64,000 nucleotides of DNA from assembly GCF_029840635.1 (NCBI RefSeq), contig NZ_JAOCCU010000017.1:1-64000 (forward strand), in the 5' to 3' direction. The position numbers were made by a program, and so were the translations under genes. Of the stretch, positions 59,068-64,000 are shown one piece after another (position 1 is the stretch's first letter; every line of letters starts with the position of its first letter). The notes under the pieces are model-generated. The model was given only the letters and a program-made list of their open reading frames with translations. It had not been told where the DNA came from and made no database searches. Origin of the DNA: Mitsuaria sp. GD03876 (GTDB lineage: Bacteria; Pseudomonadota; Gammaproteobacteria; Burkholderiales; Burkholderiaceae_C).

Positions 59068-60498
59068 ATGTCCCGAGCCACCAAGATTGTTGCCACCCTG
59101 GGTCCTGCGTCTTCTTCGCCGGAGGTGCTGGAGAGGATGATTCAAGCGGGTGTCGACGTGGTGCGGCTGAATTTTTCGCACGGCAAGGCGCAGGATCACA
59201 TTGACCGGGCGCGGATGGTGCGTGAGGCGGCTGCGCGGGCGGGGAAGCAGGTGGCGATCATGGCGGACCTGCAGGGTCCGAAGATCCGGGTGGGCAAGTT
59301 CGAGAACGGCAAGATCGAGTTGGTGAACGGCACGCCGTTCGTGCTCGACGCCGATCGCACCGAGCCCGGCAACGAGATGGTGGTGGGCCTGGACTACAAG
59401 GAGCTGCCCCGCGACGTGAAGCCGGGCGACACGCTGCTGCTCAACGATGGTTTGCTGGTGCTGACGGTCGAGGCGGTGCGCGGTTCGCAGGTGCACACGA
59501 TCGTGAAGCAGGGTGGTGAGCTGTCCAACAACAAGGGCATCAACAAGCAGGGCGGCGGCCTGACGGCGCCGGCGCTGACCGGCAAGGACATGGAGGACAT
59601 CAAGACCGCGATGTCGTTCCAGTGCGAGTACCTGGCGGTGTCCTTCCCGAAGAACGCGACGGACATGGAGATGGCGCGCCAGCTGGCCAACGTGGCCGGC
59701 GAGCCGTATCGCCACAAGCCGGGGATGATCGCCAAGATCGAGCGCTACGAGGCGATCCCGCACCTGGAGGCGATCCTGAAGGCGTCCGACGGCATCATGG
59801 TCGCCCGCGGCGACCTGGCGGTGGAAGTCGGCAACGCCGCGGTGCCCGCGCTGCAGAAGCGCATGATCAAGATGGCGCTGGAGCTCGACAAGGTCTGCAT
59901 CACCGCGACGCAGATGATGGAGTCGATGATCGTGAACCCGGTGCCGACGCGCGCCGAGGTCTCGGACGTCGCCAACGCGGTGCTGGACGGCACCGACGCG
60001 GTGATGCTGAGCGCCGAGACCGCCGCGGGCCGCTTCCCGGTGGAGACGATCCAGCAGATGGCCGCGATCGCGCTCGAGGCGGAGAACGCCGAGTTCGTGA
60101 CGCTGGACACCGATTTCGCCAACCGCCAGTTCGGCCGCATCGACCAGTCGATCGCGATGGGCGCGCTGTTCACGGCGCACCACCTGGGCTGCAAGGCGAT
60201 CGTGGCGCTGACCGAGTCCGGTTCCACCGCGCTGTGGATGAGCCGCCACCGCATCCACGTGCCGATCTTCGCGCTGACCTCGCAGGTACTGACGCAGCGC
60301 AAGATGGCGCTGTATCGCAACGTCACGCCGCTGCTGATGCCCAACTTCAACGACCGCGACGAGGCGCTCAAGGCGGCCGAGGACCTGCTGATCGAGCGCG
60401 GCGTGCTGATGCCGGGCGATACCTACGCGATCACCTGCGGCGAGCCGATGGGCTACCCGGGCGGCACCAACATGCTGAAGGTCTGCCGCGTCGCCTGA
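59068..60498 (+). CDS. pyk: pyruvate kinase
   Basis: 476 aa. RATKIVATLGPASSSPEVL, NFSHGKAQDHIDRA, MADLQGPKIRVG, MIAKIERYEAIPHL (catalytic Lys), DGIMVARGDLAVE, CITATQMMESM, VMLSAETAAGRFP: all pyruvate kinase signatures. It makes ATP and pyruvate from PEP. The start follows CAGACAGAGACAAGTC with no strong Shine-Dalgarno but the family N-terminus. A HexR-like site overlaps its promoter. Confidence 0.97.
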   Translation: MSRATKIVATLGPASSSPEVLERMIQAGVDVVRLNFSHGKAQDHIDRARMVREAAARAGKQVAIMADLQGPKIRVGKFENGKIELVNGTPFVLDADRTEPGNEMVVGLDYKELPRDVKPGDTLLLNDGLLVLTVEAVRGSQVHTIVKQGGELSNNKGINKQGGGLTAPALTGKDMEDIKTAMSFQCEYLAVSFPKNATDMEMARQLANVAGEPYRHKPGMIAKIERYEAIPHLEAILKASDGIMVARGDLAVEVGNAAVPALQKRMIKMALELDKVCITATQMMESMIVNPVPTRAEVSDVANAVLDGTDAVMLSAETAAGRFPVETIQQMAAIALEAENAEFVTLDTDFANRQFGRIDQSIAMGALFTAHHLGCKAIVALTESGSTALWMSRHRIHVPIFALTSQVLTQRKMALYRNVTPLLMPNFNDRDEALKAAEDLLIERGVLMPGDTYAITCGEPMGYPGGTNMLKVCRVA

Positions 60499-60514
60499 CG
60501 CCCCGGGGGATGCC

Positions 60515-61279
60515 ATGCCAGCGCTGCGCCGCCGCGATCTGCTGATCGGTGGCGCGGCCGCGGCGGCAGGCCTGGACGGCGCCCGCGCGCAACCGGGCGC
60601 GCCCGGCGCGCGGCCCGCCGCTCCACCGAAGGAACTGGTCCGGCTCGCCATCAGCGACCAGACCCACAAGCCCTTCGTCCTGCCGCTGCTCAAGCTGATC
60701 GCCGAGTCCGCCGGCCTGCAATGGGAATTGCTGCTGCTGCCCTGGCCGCGCGCGCTGCTGGGCGGGGAGCTCGGCCAGCACCTGGTCTTCGGCCTGTCGC
60801 GCAGCCCGGCGCGGGACAAGGTCTTCGCCTACAGCCAGCCGGCTTTCGTCAGCCGCGGCTGGCTGGTCGTGACGAAGGCGCGGCCCATCCCGTTCGAACG
60901 GCTCGAGGACCTGCGCGGCCGCACGCTGTGCGTGTCGCGCGGCGCGACCTATGGCGCGGCCTTCGAGGAGGCACGCCGGGAGCTGTTCCGCGTCGAGACC
61001 GGCGGCAACGACCTCGACACCCGCGCGCGCATGCTCGCGGCGGGACGCTGCGACGCGATGCTCGCGACCCATCGCGGCAGCGCCGCCGCGCTGGAGCGCC
61101 GCCTGCGCGGGCTGCGGGGCGGCGACCAGTTCCGCGTGCTGCCGACGCCGCTGGTGGAGGAAGGCATCGTCTTCGGCGCCGCCCGGGGCAGCGAGGCCGC
61201 GGCGCTGCTGCCGCGCCTGGACGACGCGATCCACCGCGCCCGCGCCGCGATCCAGACGCTGGTGGACAGCGAGCTCTGA
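60515..61279 (+). CDS. periplasmic solute-binding-like protein with Tat signal
   Basis: 254 aa. LRRRDLLIGGAAAAAGLDGARAQ is a twin-arginine signal, followed by a Pro/Ala spacer and a small SBP_bac_3-type domain (LVRLAISDQTHKPFVLPLLKLIAE; RGRTLCVSRGATYGAAFEEAR; MLAAGRCDAMLATHRG). It resembles orphan amino-acid-binding-like proteins found without permeases. It starts 16 nt after pyk and may share its mRNA. Ligand unknown. Confidence 0.78.
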   Translation: MPALRRRDLLIGGAAAAAGLDGARAQPGAPGARPAAPPKELVRLAISDQTHKPFVLPLLKLIAESAGLQWELLLLPWPRALLGGELGQHLVFGLSRSPARDKVFAYSQPAFVSRGWLVVTKARPIPFERLEDLRGRTLCVSRGATYGAAFEEARRELFRVETGGNDLDTRARMLAAGRCDAMLATHRGSAAALERRLRGLRGGDQFRVLPTPLVEEGIVFGAARGSEAAALLPRLDDAIHRARAAIQTLVDSEL

Positions 61280-61346
61280 GCCGCGCGGACAGGCCGGCCG
61301 GCGATCCGTCTCGGAGGGGCGGCCGCCGAGCGGCGACGCCCGGCGG

Positions 61347-62366
61347 TCAGCCGTTGCGCGCCGCCTGCACCAGCGCGGCGATGCGCGGCGTCATGTTCAG
61401 GGGCACGAGTTCCACTTCCTGGTGCGCCCGCGCGAAGACGCGGAACAGCTCGTCGGCGAAGGCATGGCCGACGTCGTCCACGCCGGCGAAATCGACCTCG
61501 GCCCGCTTGAACTGCGGCAGCCGCGCCGCCACCCGCCGCGCCTGCGCGCGCGAGTCCAGCATCTGCCCCGTGCCCACCACCAGGTTCAGCATCACCCGGG
61601 TCTGGTCGAAGGCGATGCCGCTGCCGTCCACGCTCCACTGCTCCAGCACCTGCTCCAGCGTGCGGGTGCTTTCCAGCGCGATCGCCATGTAGATCGAGCT
61701 GCCCTGGCGCGGCAGGCCCTTGCCGTCCTTCCAGGCGTTGCCTTCCCAGGCGCGGCGCTGGAACGCGCGGCCGTTGGCGTGGATGTCGAAGACGTCGGCC
61801 AGCTGCGAGCTGAAGAACAGTCCCCGCCCGGTATGCGCCTGCGGCTGCGTCGTCAGCCGGCCCTTGCTGAGCTCCAGCATCGCGTGACGCGCGTCGGTCA
61901 GCTCGTAGGTGTCGCGGATGCGCTCGAACACGCCGCAGCCGTCGTCGGAGATCAGCAGCTGCGCATGGGTCGGCGTCTGGCGCAGCGACACGGTGACGCT
62001 GGTGCCGCCGCTGTGGTCGATGGCGTTGTTCACCAGCTCGGTGAAGCCGTGCTGGATCATCCGCGCGACCGGGCGCGGCAGGGTGAAGTGGGGCGCGAAG
62101 TCGCGCTGCCACGCGACGTCCTCCATCAGCCCGTGCAGCGTGTAGCTGCGCGCGACCTGGCGCAGCGCGCCCGGGCCGAAGACCGGCCGGCGCGAGGTGC
62201 CGCCGCGGGTCAGCCACTGGGCCTCGACCAGCCGGCGCAGCGCGGCCAGCGTCGCGCGGTGGCTGGCGCCGGTGCGCTCCTCGACGTACGCGGGCAGGTC
62301 CAGCGAATGCTCGTTGGCGGCGGCGGTGATCCACAGCGTCAGCTGGTCGATCGCGAGGCGGGTCAT
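61347..62366 (-). CDS. wHTH-HATPase-STAS-like regulator (DUF4325-type)
   Basis: 339 aa. Residues ~1-70 look like a winged helix (LAALRRLVEAQWLTRGGTSRRPVF). A GHKL ATPase follows: N-box ELVNNAIDHS (110-119), G1 DDGCGVF (141-147), G2 HTGRGLFFS (178-186). The last ~105 residues (GTGQMLDSRAQARRVAARLPQFKRAEVDFAGVDDVGHAFADELFRVFARAHQE) match the STAS-like DUF4325 domain. Combines DNA-binding, anti-sigma-kinase-like and anti-anti-sigma-like modules. CAGGAG site before ATG 62366. Confidence 0.85.
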   Translation of the reverse strand: MTRLAIDQLTLWITAAANEHSLDLPAYVEERTGASHRATLAALRRLVEAQWLTRGGTSRRPVFGPGALRQVARSYTLHGLMEDVAWQRDFAPHFTLPRPVARMIQHGFTELVNNAIDHSGGTSVTVSLRQTPTHAQLLISDDGCGVFERIRDTYELTDARHAMLELSKGRLTTQPQAHTGRGLFFSSQLADVFDIHANGRAFQRRAWEGNAWKDGKGLPRQGSSIYMAIALESTRTLEQVLEQWSVDGSGIAFDQTRVMLNLVVGTGQMLDSRAQARRVAARLPQFKRAEVDFAGVDDVGHAFADELFRVFARAHQEVELVPLNMTPRIAALVQAARNG

Positions 62367-62683
62367 GAGGCTCCTGGAGAACGCGGGCGCGGGACAAGGC
62401 ACGGCACTTGCTCCGCCGGGGCGAAGCCTACCGGCCGCCTCCGCCGCCACGCAACCGCGAAGACCCCCGTCCAGGGGGAGCCGCGGTCGGCGGGCCCCCG
62501 GCCGGGGCGCCTTTCGCCCGCCGGGCGGGGGCGCTGGTATGGCACCAGTTCAGGGGGAACCCCAGGTTCGTTACAGAGCCGGTCATGTCGGCTGGCTAGA
62601 ATCCCGCCCAGTTACGGCGCGGTTACGGCGAGGCAGGGTCGCCGCCCGCGGCACAGGATTTTTCACTTCCTCGGAGAACTCTC
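62367..62683. promoter_or_regulatory. fba upstream region
   Basis: 317 bp without a gene. The left part is GC-rich with stable stems. CTGGT/ACCAG (62534-62548) forms a small hairpin. TAGAAT (62597-62602) may be the fba -10. The 11-bp direct repeat GTTACGGCG at 62611 and 62622 lies just after it and could be a regulator site. Confidence 0.4.
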
Positions 62684-63748
62684 ATGGCACTCGTCTCGAT
62701 GCGCCAGCTGCTGGACCACGCGGCCGAAAACGGCTACGGCATTCCGGCGTTCAACGTCAACAACCTGGAGCAGGTGCAGGCCGTGATGGCCGCCGCCGAC
62801 GAGGTCGGCGCTCCGGTGATCCTGCAGGCCAGCGCCGGCGCCCGCAAGTACGCCGGCGAACCGTTCATCAAGCACCTGATCCAGGCCGCGGTCGAGGCCT
62901 ACCCGCACATCCCGCTGGTGATGCACCAGGACCACGGCACCAGCCCCAAGGTCTGCGAGGGCGCGATCAACCTGGGCTTCGGCTCGGTGATGATGGACGG
63001 CTCGCTGATGGACGACGGCAAGACGCCGGCGAGCTTCGACTACAACGTGGACGTGACCCGCCGCGTCGTCGAGATGGCGCACAAGGTCGGCGTCACCGTC
63101 GAGGGCGAGCTGGGCTGCCTGGGCAACCTGGAGACCGGCGACGCGGGCGAGGAAGACGGCATCGGCGCCGTCGGCAAGCTGGACCACAGCCAGATGCTGA
63201 CCGACCCGGAAGAGGCCGCGGTCTTCGTCAAGGCCACGCAGCTGGACGCGCTGGCCATCGCCATCGGCACCAGCCACGGCGCCTACAAGTTCTCGCGCAA
63301 GCCCACCGGCGACATCCTGGCGATCTCCCGCGTCAAGGAGATCCACAAGCGCATTCCCAACACCCACCTGGTGATGCACGGCTCGTCGAGCGTGCCGCAG
63401 GAACTGCTGGCGATCATCAACCAGTACGGCGGCCAGATGAAGGAGACCTTCGGCGTGCCGGTCGAGGAGATCCAGGAAGCGATCAAGCACGGCGTGCGCA
63501 AGATCAACATCGACACCGACATCCGCCTGGCGATGACCGGCGCGGTGCGCAAGTTCCTGGCCGAGAACCCCGACAAGTTCGACGCCCGCGAGTGGCTCAA
63601 GCCCGCCCGCGAGGCCGCCAAGCTGGTCTGCAAGGCGCGTTACCTGGAGTTCGGCTGCGAAGGCCAGGCATCGAAGATCAAGCCGCGTCCGCTGACCGAG
63701 GTCGCGACCGCCTACGCCCGCGGCGAGCTGGCGCAAGTCGTCCAGTAA
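62684..63748 (+). CDS. fba: class II fructose-bisphosphate aldolase
   Basis: 354 aa. [33 protein letters not shown] (zinc His/Asp), [52 protein letters not shown] (Calvin-cycle-subtype insertion), [31 protein letters not shown] and [20 protein letters not shown]. Class IIB, zinc-dependent, in glycolysis/gluconeogenesis. TCGGAGAAC precedes the ATG. It ends at an intrinsic terminator. Confidence 0.97.
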   Translation: MALVSMRQLLDHAAENGYGIPAFNVNNLEQVQAVMAAADEVGAPVILQASAGARKYAGEPFIKHLIQAAVEAYPHIPLVMHQDHGTSPKVCEGAINLGFGSVMMDGSLMDDGKTPASFDYNVDVTRRVVEMAHKVGVTVEGELGCLGNLETGDAGEEDGIGAVGKLDHSQMLTDPEEAAVFVKATQLDALAIAIGTSHGAYKFSRKPTGDILAISRVKEIHKRIPNTHLVMHGSSSVPQELLAIINQYGGQMKETFGVPVEEIQEAIKHGVRKINIDTDIRLAMTGAVRKFLAENPDKFDAREWLKPAREAAKLVCKARYLEFGCEGQASKIKPRPLTEVATAYARGELAQVVQ

Positions 63749-63758
63749 GGCGCTTCCC

Positions 63759-63782
63759 GGACCGGCCCCGCGCCGGTCCTTT
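63759..63782 (+). terminator. intrinsic terminator after fba
   Basis: GGACCGGC (63759-63766), loop CCCGC, GCCGGTCC (63772-63779), TTT. Confidence 0.88.
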
Positions 63783-63817
63783 CATTTCCGGCCCGCACAG
63801 GGCCCGTCCGCACGTCG

Positions 63818-64000
63818 ATGGCTCACGTCTTCACCTACGGCACGCTGATGTGGCCGGACATCATGGCCCGCGTCTGCGGCGAGGGGGGCTCGCCCTTCGC
63901 GCCGCCGCTGGCCGCGACGCTGGCCGACCACGCGCGCCATCCGGTGCGCGGCCACGACTATCCCGCGATGATTCCCTCGGCCGGCCACCAGGTCGTCGGC
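63818..64000 (+). CDS. gamma-glutamylcyclotransferase/AIG2-like protein (3' end outside window)
   Basis: Visible 61 codons start MAHVFTYGTLMWPDIMARVC, the YGTL motif that forms the substrate loop of the GGCT/AIG2 family, and continue past a RHPVRGHDYPAMIPS segment, as in family members. The gene runs off the window; its catalytic Glu lies outside. It starts 69 nt after the fba stop, beyond the terminator. Confidence 0.8.
   Translation, partial: MAHVFTYGTLMWPDIMARVCGEGGSPFAPPLAATLADHARHPVRGHDYPAMIPSAGHQVVG

Overview
The window is very GC-rich, almost gap-free bacterial chromosome with many 1-14 nt gene overlaps. The gene content (class II Calvin-type Fba, MaeB with a PTA domain, DUF4148, Csp plus a small basic partner, RRM protein, NodT/RND pump, Lrp-linked lysine genes) points to a Burkholderiales betaproteobacterium, plausibly near Roseateles/Mitsuaria/Pelomonas. 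The organism assignment is inference. There is no rRNA, CRISPR array, insertion sequence or prophage. One tRNA-Leu(CAG) is present.

Layout. 1-8.1 kb: a two-stranded locus (HlyD-type exporter subunit, HAD phosphatase, alpha/beta hydrolase, paired SMR proteins, DegT-like PLP enzyme; convergent class III aminotransferase, BioF2/FemAB-like acyltransferase, arginase-fold hydrolase) that looks like an undescribed biosynthesis/export system. 8.4-16.4 kb: cationic amino acid permease, cold-shock gene, VOC, DUF4148, DUF1428, AraC and cupin genes, and three small genes resembling immunity-type proteins. 16.4-19.6 kb: a three-gene 3-keto-glycoside set (GMC oxidoreductase, small subunit, DUF1080). 19.6-23.3 kb: truncated hydrolase, RRM protein, hemolysin III-like protein, modular GH16 glucanase. 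23.3-31.8 kb: a TetR regulator facing an O-methyltransferase-MFS-RND-NodT operon; the same inverted repeat lies before both. 32-36 kb: GntR-ABC operon and NnrU with two tiny membrane proteins. 35.5-41.3 kb: an Lrp regulator and a four-gene lysine-to-2-oxoglutarate operon. 41.4-52.8 kb: tRNA-Leu, then a LacI-controlled beta-glucoside locus (flavin halogenase, TonB receptor, ABC importer lacking its ATPase, GH1, glucokinase). 52.8-64 kb: M13 peptidase, PstS, MaeB, pyruvate kinase, an extracytoplasmic solute-binding-like protein, a wHTH-ATPase-STAS-like regulator, Fba and the start of a gamma-glutamylcyclotransferase-like gene.

How the genes work together: the window is rich in glycan and sugar use. 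GH16 cuts beta-1,3-glucan outside the cell, the TonB receptor and ABC permeases import oligosaccharide, GH1 releases glucose, Glk phosphorylates it, and Fba, Pyk and MaeB serve central metabolism. Palindromic operators can be read directly at several promoters: two at the halogenase/TonB-receptor divergence, one before GH16, one before pyk, one before the lysine operon, and a matching pair for the TetR regulon.
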